A DNA stretch of 64,000 bases from CAYXFD01 sp964464175 (GTDB taxonomy: Bacteria; Cloacimonadota; Cloacimonadia; Cloacimonadales; JAJBBL01). The DNA lies in the NCBI GenBank assembly GCA_964464175.1, contig CAYXFD010000008.1, forward strand, positions 40,242 through 104,241, written 5' to 3'. Positions within the stretch are counted from its first letter, which is position 1. Each line of letters opens with the position of its first letter. Under the pieces are notes generated by a model that had not been told where the DNA came from, ran no database searches, and worked only from the letters and a program-made list of their open reading frames with translations. The translations under genes and the position numbers were made by a program. Shown here in pieces: positions 26,257 through 34,445 of this stretch.

Positions 26257-27387
26257 ATGAAGAGAGAGAAGCCGGACAGAGCAGTTATTAAAACAGAAGG
26301 AGATATTCTGTTCATTGAGGGGATACTCTCCAAAGAGACTATTCCCGAGATCTGGTTACAATTAAAAGCTCGGAGAGACTTTAATGATCTGCAGGGGGTA
26401 GATCTTTCCCGTTTGAATTCGATCGACAGTGCCGGAGTTATCTTTGTTGAACAAATAGCCTCAACAATCAAGGATTCGAACAGAGCTGCCGCCGGAAAAG
26501 GAAATGAGGAGCTGATAAAGAACTATTCGGAGGAGATTGGTACTTCTCTGAAGATTTTTAGTCAAGCATCTTTAGTAGAAGCAGACCAATTAATTAAAGC
26601 CGGTTTCTTTGAGAAGATAGGAGAATCCTACTTTTTTATCAAAGACGCAATCTATGAATTTCTCATCCTCTCGGCAGATATTTTTTACTGGTCATTAGCC
26701 GGGTTATGGAAGAAAAAGGGAGCGAGAAAAGGATCCTTGATCCAGCAAGCGGTACTGATCGGAGTCGATTCTTTACCGATAATCTTTACCCTCTCTTTTA
26801 TTATCGGATTGATTATCGCCCTGCAATCCGCCGCTCAATTGCGGATGTTCGGGGCAAATATCTTTATTGCCGATCTAATATCCATCTCCATGGTGCGGGA
26901 AATGGGTCCGATGATGACGGCCATTATTATTGCCGGTCGCAGCGGTTCTTCGATAGCTTCGGAGATAGCGACCATGAAAGTTACCGAAGAGCTTGATGCC
27001 TTGAAGATGCTGGCGATCAATCCGATCAGATATGTCATTGTCCCGAAATTCTACGCGATTTCTATCTGTATGCCTCTTCTGGTGGTCATCTCCATGCTTG
27101 TCGGTATTCTGGGTGGTATCTTAGTAGCAGTGACCTATCTAAATCTGAGCGTTTCCGCTTTTTATGGACAGATGATAAATGCCTTAGCCCTTAAAGACGT
27201 GTTAGTCAGCCTGCTCAAGAGCACCTTTTTTGCCTGGGCAATTGTGATAATCGGCAGTTTTTACGGATTACGGGTCGAAGGTGGAGCAGAAGGGGTCGGA
27301 AAAGCAACGACACTCTCGGTGGTCGCCTCAATTTTTGCTGTGATCTTTATCGATGTGATCTTCAGTCTTCTCTATCTTCCTAAATAA
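26257..27387 (+). CDS. mlaE: MlaE-family ABC permease with N-terminal STAS domain
   Basis: A 376-residue fusion. Residues ~1-110 are a STAS-like domain (LFIEGILSKETIPEIW, GVDLSRLNSIDSAGVIFVEQ), the role normally played by the separate MlaB. Residues ~140-376 are the MlaE permease, with VREMGPMMTAIIIAGRSGSS and EIATMKVTEELDALKMLAINP as family hallmarks and several transmembrane helices. STAS-MlaE fusions are known in diverse bacteria. It lies between the barrel gene and mlaF. Confidence 0.92.
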   Translation: MKREKPDRAVIKTEGDILFIEGILSKETIPEIWLQLKARRDFNDLQGVDLSRLNSIDSAGVIFVEQIASTIKDSNRAAAGKGNEELIKNYSEEIGTSLKIFSQASLVEADQLIKAGFFEKIGESYFFIKDAIYEFLILSADIFYWSLAGLWKKKGARKGSLIQQAVLIGVDSLPIIFTLSFIIGLIIALQSAAQLRMFGANIFIADLISISMVREMGPMMTAIIIAGRSGSSIASEIATMKVTEELDALKMLAINPIRYVIVPKFYAISICMPLLVVISMLVGILGGILVAVTYLNLSVSAFYGQMINALALKDVLVSLLKSTFFAWAIVIIGSFYGLRVEGGAEGVGKATTLSVVASIFAVIFIDVIFSLLYLPK

Positions 27388-27396
27388 GAAAACGAA

Positions 27397-28137
27397 ATGA
27401 AAGAACCTATAATAAGAGTAAAGAATCTGACCGCGAAATACGGTGAAAATACAATTCTGGAAGATATTTCGGTAGATATCTTTCCCCGGGAAGTTACCGT
27501 TATTCTGGGTGGCAGCGGCTGCGGGAAAACGACACTGTTAAAGAACATTCTCCGGTTAAAGCAGCCGGCTGAGGGTTCGGTAGAGATATTTGGGGAAAAT
27601 ATCACCGGGATGAATGAGGATGATTACGAAACAATCCTCAAAAGGGTCGGGGTTTTGTTCCAGACAGGGGCTTTGTTGAATTCGATCGATATCTACGAAA
27701 ATATTTCCATACCATTGGAACAGCATACAAGTCTTCCTAAAGAGATTGCAGATAAGATCATCAGGGTGAAATTGGCGCTGGTTCATCTTGGTCATGCTGT
27801 TAATTTGAAGCCTTCAGAGCTTTCCGGCGGGATGAGGAAACGGGCTGCCTTAGCCCGGGCTATTGCTCTTGATCCGGAGATACTCTTTTGTGATGAACCG
27901 TCTGCCGGGCTTGATCCTCTCACCAGTGCTTCTCTGGACGAACTGATCCTCGATCTGAAAAACCAATTGAAGATGACGGTTGTCATCGTTACCCATGAAT
28001 TGGCAAGTATCCACCGGATAGCAGATAAGATAGTATTCCTTGATGATGGCAAGATGCTCTTTAACGGAACAGTAACAGAGGCGAAAAGCTCCGGGATCGA
28101 AGCGGTTACGGAGTTCTTCCGGGTTGGTACTTTCTGA
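27397..28137 (+). CDS. mlaF: MlaF-family ABC transporter ATPase
   Basis: A 246-residue ATPase that drives the MCE lipid transporter from the cytoplasm. Walker A is GGSGCGKTT, the Q-loop VLFQTGALLNS, the signature LSGGMRKRAALARA (the MlaF-type GGM variant), Walker B ILFCDEPSAGLDP and the switch His VTHE. It is the last gene of the operon, 9 bases past mlaE. A weak hairpin with a T-rich run (ACAAC/GTTGT near 28155-28190) may end transcription. Confidence 0.93.
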   Translation: MKEPIIRVKNLTAKYGENTILEDISVDIFPREVTVILGGSGCGKTTLLKNILRLKQPAEGSVEIFGENITGMNEDDYETILKRVGVLFQTGALLNSIDIYENISIPLEQHTSLPKEIADKIIRVKLALVHLGHAVNLKPSELSGGMRKRAALARAIALDPEILFCDEPSAGLDPLTSASLDELILDLKNQLKMTVVIVTHELASIHRIADKIVFLDDGKMLFNGTVTEAKSSGIEAVTEFFRVGTF

Positions 28138-28271
28138 GCAGGAGACATTAAGCTTTTACAACCGGTAACATCAGAGGGAGTTGTTCTTTTTCTTTTTTGC
28201 TCCTGTAGGCAGTGATTACTGAAATAATTATCTATTGTTAAGCGTTGTTATCAAAAAATGAAGGAGCTGCT

Positions 28272-28952
28272 ATGTTCTTTTTCGATTCGACAATAGTACT
28301 GTTAATACCGGTAATTATTCTGGCTCTGTACGCTCAAAATAAGGTTAAGGGTAATTACCGTAAATATAGCCAATTTCGTAACTCTGCTAACATTACCGGA
28401 GCTCAGGTTGCCCGCAGGATACTCGATAATCAGGGTTTGTCTGATGTCGAAGTAAGGGTGGTAAAAGGGGTTTTGACCGACCATTATGATCCCCGAAAGA
28501 GGATAGTTTCTTTATCAGAAGATGTCTATTCCGGAGCTTCGATCGCTGCTGCCGGTATTGCGGCTCACGAAGTGGGTCATGCTCTTCAGCATGCCCAAAA
28601 GTATCTTCCAATTACGGTTAGAGCGAGTATTCTGCCCGCTGCCCGATTAGGTACTACTGCTGCTTTTCCTCTCTTTTTCATCGGACTGATTTTCAGTATG
28701 CCCCCTCTGATGGATATTGGAATTATCTTTTTTGCCGCAGCTCTCCTGTTTCACGTTGTAACACTGCCGGTTGAGATCAATGCTTCCCAACGGGCATTGG
28801 TGGAATTGAAAAAAGGGATTATTCAGAACCAGCAGGAGATAACTGGTGTCAATGAAGTTCTCAAAGCTGCTGCCCTGACGTATATTGCAGCTACTCTGAT
28901 GGCTCTTGTTAACCTGATAAGGCTTGTTCTTCTCCGCGGCTCAAGAAGTTAG
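28272..28952 (+). CDS. Membrane zinc metallopeptidase (YugP-like)
   Basis: A 226-residue membrane peptidase. It has the zinc-binding HEVGH motif in GIAAHEVGHALQHAQKY, preceded by DHYDPRKRIVSLSEDVYSG and followed by transmembrane helices (LPAARLGTTAAFPLFFIGLI). The C-terminal VEINASQRALVELKK is typical of the YugP/neutral zinc metallopeptidase family. The start at 28272 (MFFFDS...) follows AAGGAG at 8 bases. An ATG-like start at 28245 would add 9 residues with no ribosome site. The biological substrate is unknown. Confidence 0.88.
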   Translation: MFFFDSTIVLLIPVIILALYAQNKVKGNYRKYSQFRNSANITGAQVARRILDNQGLSDVEVRVVKGVLTDHYDPRKRIVSLSEDVYSGASIAAAGIAAHEVGHALQHAQKYLPITVRASILPAARLGTTAAFPLFFIGLIFSMPPLMDIGIIFFAAALLFHVVTLPVEINASQRALVELKKGIIQNQQEITGVNEVLKAAALTYIAATLMALVNLIRLVLLRGSRS

Positions 28953-28969
28953 CATGAGTAATAATAGAC

Positions 28970-29458
28970 ATGGCAGACTCTGATATCTTTCCCAGAAACA
29001 AGTTCCTTGTTGATGATAACCTGGGAAGACTGGCAAAATGGCTGAGACTTCTCGGTTTTGATACCGGTTTTTACGCAGCGGTATCACTCCCTGTACTGAG
29101 CAGATTAGCCAATAAAGAGGGGCGGATCTTTCTAACCAGAAGCAAGAAAAATGCCGGCTTGAAGATTTTTGATAAAAGTCTTCTGATCAAATCTTCCGGA
29201 ATATTTGAGCAGTTGAGAGAGCTCTCTCCGCTGCTCGTGTTTTCCCCTGAAAAGATGTTTACCCGCTGCAGCCTCTGTAATAACAAATTAGTGGATATCG
29301 AAAAAGAGAGAGTAACCGGCTTAGTTCCGGAATATGTCTATCAAAACCAACAGCGGTTCAATATCTGCCGTAAGTGCGGCAAGATATACTGGCAGGGAAC
29401 TCATAACAGGGAGATTCTGCAAATTGCGAAAGATATCTTCTCCCAGGATAAAACATAA
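28970..29458 (+). CDS. Mut7-C RNase-domain protein with zinc ribbon
   Basis: A 162-residue protein. The N-terminal part FLVDDNLGRLAKWLRLLGFD is the Mut7-C (PIN-like) signature with an early Asp pair. RIFLTRSKKN gives the central conserved strand. The C-terminal part holds two CxxC pairs (CSLCNN, CRKCGK), predicting a zinc ribbon. Proteins of this family are predicted RNases or tRNA/rRNA-processing factors. It starts 17 bases after the peptidase gene. Confidence 0.85.
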   Translation: MADSDIFPRNKFLVDDNLGRLAKWLRLLGFDTGFYAAVSLPVLSRLANKEGRIFLTRSKKNAGLKIFDKSLLIKSSGIFEQLRELSPLLVFSPEKMFTRCSLCNNKLVDIEKERVTGLVPEYVYQNQQRFNICRKCGKIYWQGTHNREILQIAKDIFSQDKT

Positions 29459-29490
29459 AAAAATGACCGGTACTGACTCAGCACCGGCCA
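29456..29490 (-). terminator. Rho-independent terminator of the ferredoxin gene
   Basis: TGACCGGT (29464-29471) and ACCGGCCA (29483-29490) form an 8-bp stem (one G-U in RNA), extended by an inner CTG/CAG. Read on the minus strand it is followed by seven T. Confidence 0.75.
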
Positions 29491-29548
29491 TAACATGTAG
29501 GTTAGTATAAATACCTCTTCTTGAGTAAAGTTAAAGTAAAAAGAAGTA

Positions 29549-29719
29549 TTACTCTTTGATAGCTTCTACGGGGCAAGAAGGAATACAGTTGCCACAGTCA
29601 ATGCAGGTATCAGGATCAACAACAGCTTTGTCGTTTTCCATACTCAGAGCATTTACCGGGCAAGTATCAATACAAGCACCACAACCGATACAGGTTTCTG
29701 CGTTAATAGTTACTGCCAT
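29549..29719 (-). CDS. 2[4Fe-4S] ferredoxin
   Basis: A 56-codon gene read from the reverse complement. It is a clostridial-type ferredoxin with two CxxCxxCxxxCP clusters: Cys10, 13, 16 and 20 (CIGCGACIDTCP) and Cys39, 42, 45 and 49 (CIDCGNCIPSCP). It carries low-potential electrons in anaerobic metabolism, for example between oxidoreductases and hydrogenase. The strong AAGGAGG precedes the ATG at 29719. A minus-strand TTGAAC with TAGTTTTA 16 bases after its TTG could be the promoter. It is monocistronic with its own terminator. Confidence 0.96.
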   Translation of the reverse strand: MAVTINAETCIGCGACIDTCPVNALSMENDKAVVDPDTCIDCGNCIPSCPVEAIKE

Positions 29720-29772
29720 AACACGCCTCCTTAAGCGAATATAATACCATAAAACTAAAGACCTATTTTAGT

Positions 29773-30528
29773 TCAAGCTTTTTTTATGAAGAAGTCACAG
29801 GAGTTATTGAAAATTGCTTCTCCGATCTGCTTAGGTGCTTCTCTCCGTATTTCTGAAATCTTCTCCAAAACATAACGAAGCATTGCCGGGTCATTCCTCT
29901 TCCCCCGGATTGCCTGAGGCGCTAAGAAGGGAGAATCGGTTTCAATCATTATCCTGTCGGGAGGAGCTAAGCGGATGATATCAGTCATCCGGTTGTTAGG
30001 ATAGGTTACCGCTCCGGTAAAAGAGGTGTTCCATCCCTTTTCCCAGATCCGTTCGGCCATACTCAAGTCACCTGAATAACAATGAAACACTACCTTCTCC
30101 GGGGAATGCTTTTCCAGGAGCTTCAGACAGTCTTCATCTGCCTCCCGGTTATGAATGATCAGAGGGAGCTGCCTCTCCATAGCGATGACTATCTGAGTTT
30201 CGAAAACCTCAAGCTGAGTGTTTTTCGGACAAAGGTTCCGGTAATAATCAAGACCTATTTCCCCTAAGGCTACAATGCGGGGATGAGTCAGAAACCGGAG
30301 CAGTTTCTGTTCGTCGAATTTAGCGGCTTCGTGGGGATGATATCCGGCAGCAGCATAGAATTGAGGATACTTCTCAGCCAGTTCAACACTCGCAGCTGAT
30401 GTCTTTTCATCGATCCCGACGTTGATAAAATGTTCCACCCCTTCTTTTAGACATCTTTTTATCACGGCATCACGGTCTTTTTTGTAATTAGCAAAATCCA
30501 GGTGACAATGTGTCTCAAAATATCTCAT
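29773..30528 (-). CDS. tatD: TatD-family metal-dependent DNase
   Basis: A 251-residue TIM-barrel hydrolase. It has the N-terminal metal motif THCHLD, the Glu of ALGEIGLDYYR, His in LIIHNREADED, His in VVFHCYSGD, and Asp in MIETDSPFLAP. These residues define TatD/YcfH nucleases, which degrade DNA and in some cases D-Tyr-tRNA. It is of normal length and lies head-to-tail with ftsY. Confidence 0.93.
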   Translation of the reverse strand: MRYFETHCHLDFANYKKDRDAVIKRCLKEGVEHFINVGIDEKTSAASVELAEKYPQFYAAAGYHPHEAAKFDEQKLLRFLTHPRIVALGEIGLDYYRNLCPKNTQLEVFETQIVIAMERQLPLIIHNREADEDCLKLLEKHSPEKVVFHCYSGDLSMAERIWEKGWNTSFTGAVTYPNNRMTDIIRLAPPDRIMIETDSPFLAPQAIRGKRNDPAMLRYVLEKISEIRREAPKQIGEAIFNNSCDFFIKKA

Positions 30529-30578
30529 TACTTTTCCTTTTGTTGATTTGGCAGTCTGCGATAATGAACCTCAACCGG

Positions 30579-31505
30579 TTAACTGAAGAGTGCTTCCACG
30601 AATTCATCACTCTCAAAATCTCTCAATTCATCTATCTTTTCACCGATACCAATGAGTTTCACGGGGATAGCAAACTGGTGTTTGATCCCAATTACGATAC
30701 CCCCTTTGGCTGTGCCGTCCAATTTGGTCAGAACCAAACCGCTCAGATCGGTAACCTCGTTAAAGAGCCTGGTCTGATTAATGGCATTTTGGCCGGTCGA
30801 GGCATCAACGACCAACAGGGTTTCGTGAGGAGCTTCGGGAATGATCTTTTTGATCGTGCGGTTTATCTTTTCTAATTCCTTCATCAGATTAACTTTGTTA
30901 TGCAGACGCCCGGCAGTGTCGATCAGAACAATATCGATTCTCTTGTTCAGGGCTGAAGTCAAACCGTCGAAAATTACGGCAGAGGGGTCTGAACCGCTCT
31001 GCTGTTTTTGCAGAATAGCATCGGCTCGTTCTGCCCAGACGGCTAACTGCTCTATGGCAGCAGCCCGGAAGGTGTCCCCGGCGATGAGCATAACGCTTTT
31101 CCCCTGATCACGGAAACGTTTGGCAAGTTTACCAATTGTTGTGGTTTTTCCTACCCCGTTGACACCGACAAAGAGCAGAACATAGGGTGGTTTATCCGGA
31201 GGCTGGAGATGAATATCTTCCTTGGAATAGTCTTTATGAAGCATCTCAATGATAATCGTTTTCAGAGAAGAGAGAACCAGCGAAGATTCCGTAATCCTCT
31301 CGATTCTGATTTTCTCCCGCAGAGCATCAATGATGTCAATAGCAACGGGTAGTCCGATATCAGCTTGAATAAGGATCTCTTCCAGTTCCTCCATAAGCTC
31401 TTCGTCAACCTTGGTGCGGATGTTTACCGCTTCGGCAATTTTTGCGACAAAACCGTTTCTCGTTTTGGCTAATTTCAGCCGTAGTTTTTCTATAACATTC
31501 ATCAT
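30579..31505 (-). CDS. ftsY: Signal recognition particle receptor FtsY
   Basis: A 308-residue NG-domain GTPase, the membrane receptor for SRP in cotranslational targeting. The N domain occupies residues ~1-100. Walker A is GVNGVGKTTT at 114-123, then DTFRAAAIEQL, the G3 motif DTAGRLHNK, TKLDGTAKG and GIGEKIDELRDF. The acidic A domain found in E. coli FtsY is missing, as in many bacteria. No ffh gene is in the window. Confidence 0.95.
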   Translation of the reverse strand: MMNVIEKLRLKLAKTRNGFVAKIAEAVNIRTKVDEELMEELEEILIQADIGLPVAIDIIDALREKIRIERITESSLVLSSLKTIIIEMLHKDYSKEDIHLQPPDKPPYVLLFVGVNGVGKTTTIGKLAKRFRDQGKSVMLIAGDTFRAAAIEQLAVWAERADAILQKQQSGSDPSAVIFDGLTSALNKRIDIVLIDTAGRLHNKVNLMKELEKINRTIKKIIPEAPHETLLVVDASTGQNAINQTRLFNEVTDLSGLVLTKLDGTAKGGIVIGIKHQFAIPVKLIGIGEKIDELRDFESDEFVEALFS

Positions 31506-31773
31506 ATCTCTTTCGTTATTAAGCTTGTAGAATTAAGAGCAGAAGTGGAACGATTATCCCGCAACATTGCTTCCTTTGATGTTCTGAGTAAGCTGCGGTA
31601 AAACAAACCAGTGATTACTTAACTGAAATAGAGAAAACTCCATATCTCCAAAGCTGCCTATGATCAGAAAAAAACAACATCACAGTAATGCCGCTTCGGG
31701 ATAAAAAAGGGGTCTCTTTATCTTTTTCCCCGCTATAGTTTACTGATGAACTGAAGCTATCTGGTCTCTGAAT

Positions 31774-32049
31774 TTAACTTTCTGTTGTCGCTTCTGGTTT
31801 GATCTTGTTGAGATAACTGGATATGCGGGATTTACGGCGGGAAGCGGTCCTTTTGTGAATAACCCCTTTTTTGGCAGCTTTATCGAGCTGAGAGAATATG
31901 GTATTGATCAGTTTGTCCTTTTCTTCAACCGAGATATTACTTTTCATCTTCTTGTCTAAAGTTCTAATGGTCTTTCTGACATAATTATTTCGAGCCTGTC
32001 TCTCTTTGTCCTGACGTAATCTTTTCTCACATTGTTTGGTGTTCGGCAT
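31774..32049 (-). CDS. rpsT: 30S ribosomal protein S20
   Basis: A 91-residue basic, helical S20. The N-terminus MPNTKQCEKRLRQDKERQAR and the C-terminal AAKKGVIHKRTASRRKSRI are the family hallmarks. It has GGAGG upstream and its own promoter. The 31506-31773 gap after it holds a possible weak terminator (GGGG/CCCC near 31709-31731 followed by T-runs on the minus strand) and otherwise nothing I can name. Confidence 0.95.
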   Translation of the reverse strand: MPNTKQCEKRLRQDKERQARNNYVRKTIRTLDKKMKSNISVEEKDKLINTIFSQLDKAAKKGVIHKRTASRRKSRISSYLNKIKPEATTES

Positions 32050-32079
32050 TGTTCCTCCAAGGATATAATTTTAAGGAGA

Positions 32080-32107
32080 CAAATTGTTTACCATGTTTTT
32101 TTGTCAA
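32080..32107 (-). promoter_or_regulatory. Putative promoter of rpsT
   Basis: Minus-strand TTGACA (32107-32102), with ACAATTTG (32087-32080) 17 bases after the TTG, just ahead of the leader and GGAGG site. Confidence 0.45.
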
Positions 32108-32288
32108 TGAATTTGTTGAAACAGGAAGTGGTAAGAGATAAACCGGGAAGAAATCAAACATTATTTCATCAATTTTGAGGTAGAAATTGGGTAAGAAATA
32201 ATCTGCTGTAGCTTCAGAGAAGGCTAAGATAAAAATGAGTTGACGGTTTTCAACTCATTGAGATCGTAACAAACAATATCAGATACAG

Positions 32289-32978
32289 ATGGTAACTATG
32301 AAAAGAGATTACATTATTGCTATTGATGGTCCTGCGGCTTCAGGGAAGAGCACAACAGCCAAAGAATTAGCAAGATGGTTCGGTTATACTTACATTGATT
32401 CCGGTGCTATGTACAGAGCAGTTGCTCTCAAGATCATTGATGAGAACATTGATCATAATGACCGGCAGAGACTGGAGGAGATGCTTTCTAAGATCAAGAT
32501 CAGTTTTGAAACAACAGAAGCTCCAGATGAAACTTATCTGCAGCGGATCTTTCTGGACGGGAAAGATGTTTCCTGCCGCATAAGGGAACAGAATGTTACC
32601 AAACTATCTTCGGAGATCGCCGTGATCGGAAGAGTCAGGGAAAGACTGGTAGATATGCAGCGAGAAATGGGTAACGCGGGAGGAGTGATCATGGATGGAC
32701 GTGATATCGGAACAGTAGTTTTTCCCGATGCAGATTTTAAGTTCTACCTGACCGCCTCAGTCAAAACCCGTGCTTTCAGGCGCTGGAAGGAGTTAGCTGA
32801 TCCGAAAACAAACCCGGAAGAGATCGAAAAAGATCTTCTCTGGCGTGATCATAATGACAGTAACCGGGCTCATTCACCTCTACGGAAAGCAGAAGATGCG
32901 ATAATAGTGGACACGACCGATCTGACGATCGAGGAACAGGTCAATTATATCCTGAATTATATCAAGAGTCGGCAATGA
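32289..32978 (+). CDS. cmk: Cytidylate kinase
   Basis: A 229-residue CMP/dCMP kinase. It has Walker A IDGPAASGKSTTAKELA, the family's IDSGAMYRAVAL, GGVIMDGRDIGTVVFPDA and RDHNDSNRAHSPLRKA. It opens the cmk-plsC-ispH-rpsA cluster also found in Firmicutes. A second ATG at 32298 (MKRDYIIAIDG) would fit family N-termini equally well, and neither start has a clear ribosome site. A TTGACG about 50 bases upstream may be the promoter -35, but no good downstream element is seen. Confidence 0.95.
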   Translation: MVTMKRDYIIAIDGPAASGKSTTAKELARWFGYTYIDSGAMYRAVALKIIDENIDHNDRQRLEEMLSKIKISFETTEAPDETYLQRIFLDGKDVSCRIREQNVTKLSSEIAVIGRVRERLVDMQREMGNAGGVIMDGRDIGTVVFPDADFKFYLTASVKTRAFRRWKELADPKTNPEEIEKDLLWRDHNDSNRAHSPLRKAEDAIIVDTTDLTIEEQVNYILNYIKSRQ

Positions 32979-33571
32979 ATGTTATCTACAGAACATGTGT
33001 TGTTGTTACCCGGATAATCTTGATTGTTGCCGGGAATTACCGGATTATTCACAAGGAGAGGTTGAAGAACTGGCGGAGATGTATCATTACCTCTAATCAT
33101 ATTTCCTATTTTGATCCTCCCTTTATTGGAGCAATATTACCCCGGGAGATTTACTATCTGGCAAAGTCCGAGTTATTCAGAAACCGCTTGTTCGGGGCGT
33201 TTCTCAGAGTATTGAACTCGATCCCGGTTAAGCGGGGTGTCGTTGACCGGACTACCCTTGACAGGATAAAGGAGTTGTTAGGTGAAGAGAAATCAATACT
33301 GATTTTTCCAGAAGGGAGCAGAAAGTCATATACTGCTAAACCGGGTATCGGAATTCTGGTCTATGAGATGAAGGTCCCCATTCTCCCTGTATATATCGAA
33401 AATTCTAATCACCTTCTGAGTTCATTTTTAAGAAAAAAAAGGGTTAATATCTATATCGGTGAATGGATAGAACCGGATGAATTTGCCGGATTACCGGCAG
33501 AAAAAGCGTCTTATCGCCATATCGCTGAACAGGTATTAGCAAGAATTAAGAGTTTACCCCATGAGAATTAG
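32975..33571 (+). CDS. plsC: 1-acyl-sn-glycerol-3-phosphate acyltransferase
   Basis: A 198-residue membrane acyltransferase that makes phosphatidic acid. The catalytic NHxxxxD motif appears as SNHISYFDPPFIG, followed by PVKRG and the substrate-binding FPEGSRK. The N-terminal hydrophobic stretch anchors it in the inner membrane. It overlaps cmk by 4 bases and ispH by 11, so the three are translationally coupled. Confidence 0.92.
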   Translation: MNVIYRTCVVVTRIILIVAGNYRIIHKERLKNWRRCIITSNHISYFDPPFIGAILPREIYYLAKSELFRNRLFGAFLRVLNSIPVKRGVVDRTTLDRIKELLGEEKSILIFPEGSRKSYTAKPGIGILVYEMKVPILPVYIENSNHLLSSFLRKKRVNIYIGEWIEPDEFAGLPAEKASYRHIAEQVLARIKSLPHEN

Positions 33572-34445
33572 AATAGCAAGAAATTCCGGTTTCTGTTTTG
33601 GTGTCAAGAGGGCTATTAATATGGCTGAGGAGGCTTCAGCTCAATATTCGGAAATCGTGACTCTGGGTCCGATCATTCATAACCCTCAGATGGTCAAAAG
33701 GCTGAAAGAAAAGGGGATTATAGCGGTAGAAGACATCGAGAGTATTGAGAATAAACCGGTGATAATCCGTTCTCACGGTATAACAAAGGATGCAAAGAAA
33801 GCTTTGGAAGACCTGGGACTTCCGATCATTGATGCTACCTGTCCTTATGTTGCCAGCAGCCAGCAATATGTAACCCAATTGAGCAGGGAAGGTTTTCCTA
33901 TAGTAATTGTCGGAGACAAAGACCATCCTGAAGTAATAGCCTTGAAATCTTATGCTGAGGGGGAGGCGTATATAATTTCTTCACCCCGGGAGTTACCCGG
34001 TAAACGATTTTCCAAGGTAGCCGTAATCAGCCAAACAACCCAAAGCATCGAGAAACTACAGAGTATAGTTGTTGCTTTAATACCCCTGACAAAGGAGCTG
34101 AGGCTTATTAATACTATCTGTACTGCTACCACAGTCCGTCAGGACTCGACATTTCTTCTGGCCCAGGAAAGTGATCTGATGATTATTATCGGAGGAAAAA
34201 ATAGTTCCAATACCAGGATGTTGTATAAAATTTGTCAAAATATTGTTGAAACCTATTTAATAGAGACTTCTGAGGAGTTCATTTGCAACTGGTTAGAAAA
34301 AAAATCAAACATAGGCTTGACAGCTGGAGCGTCTACACCAGATTGGATAATCGTCGAAGTATATAATAAAATTTTGAAATGTCTCGGGAATAAGAAGCAC
34401 TCTATTAGCAGTGTTAAAGAGATTCCCGGGTTTAAGGAGGAATAA
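33561..34445 (+). CDS. ispH: 4-hydroxy-3-methylbut-2-enyl diphosphate reductase
   Basis: A 294-residue Fe-S reductase, the last step of the MEP isoprenoid pathway. The three cluster cysteines are visible in NSGFCFGVKRA, DATCPYV and NTICTATTVRQ. The HNPQMVKRL, RSHGI and TAGASTPDW motifs fit IspH. In some bacteria IspH is fused to S1. Here the rpsA start codon follows the ispH stop without a gap. An AAGGAGG site inside the ispH end serves rpsA. Confidence 0.95.
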   Translation: MRIRIARNSGFCFGVKRAINMAEEASAQYSEIVTLGPIIHNPQMVKRLKEKGIIAVEDIESIENKPVIIRSHGITKDAKKALEDLGLPIIDATCPYVASSQQYVTQLSREGFPIVIVGDKDHPEVIALKSYAEGEAYIISSPRELPGKRFSKVAVISQTTQSIEKLQSIVVALIPLTKELRLINTICTATTVRQDSTFLLAQESDLMIIIGGKNSSNTRMLYKICQNIVETYLIETSEEFICNWLEKKSNIGLTAGASTPDWIIVEVYNKILKCLGNKKHSISSVKEIPGFKEE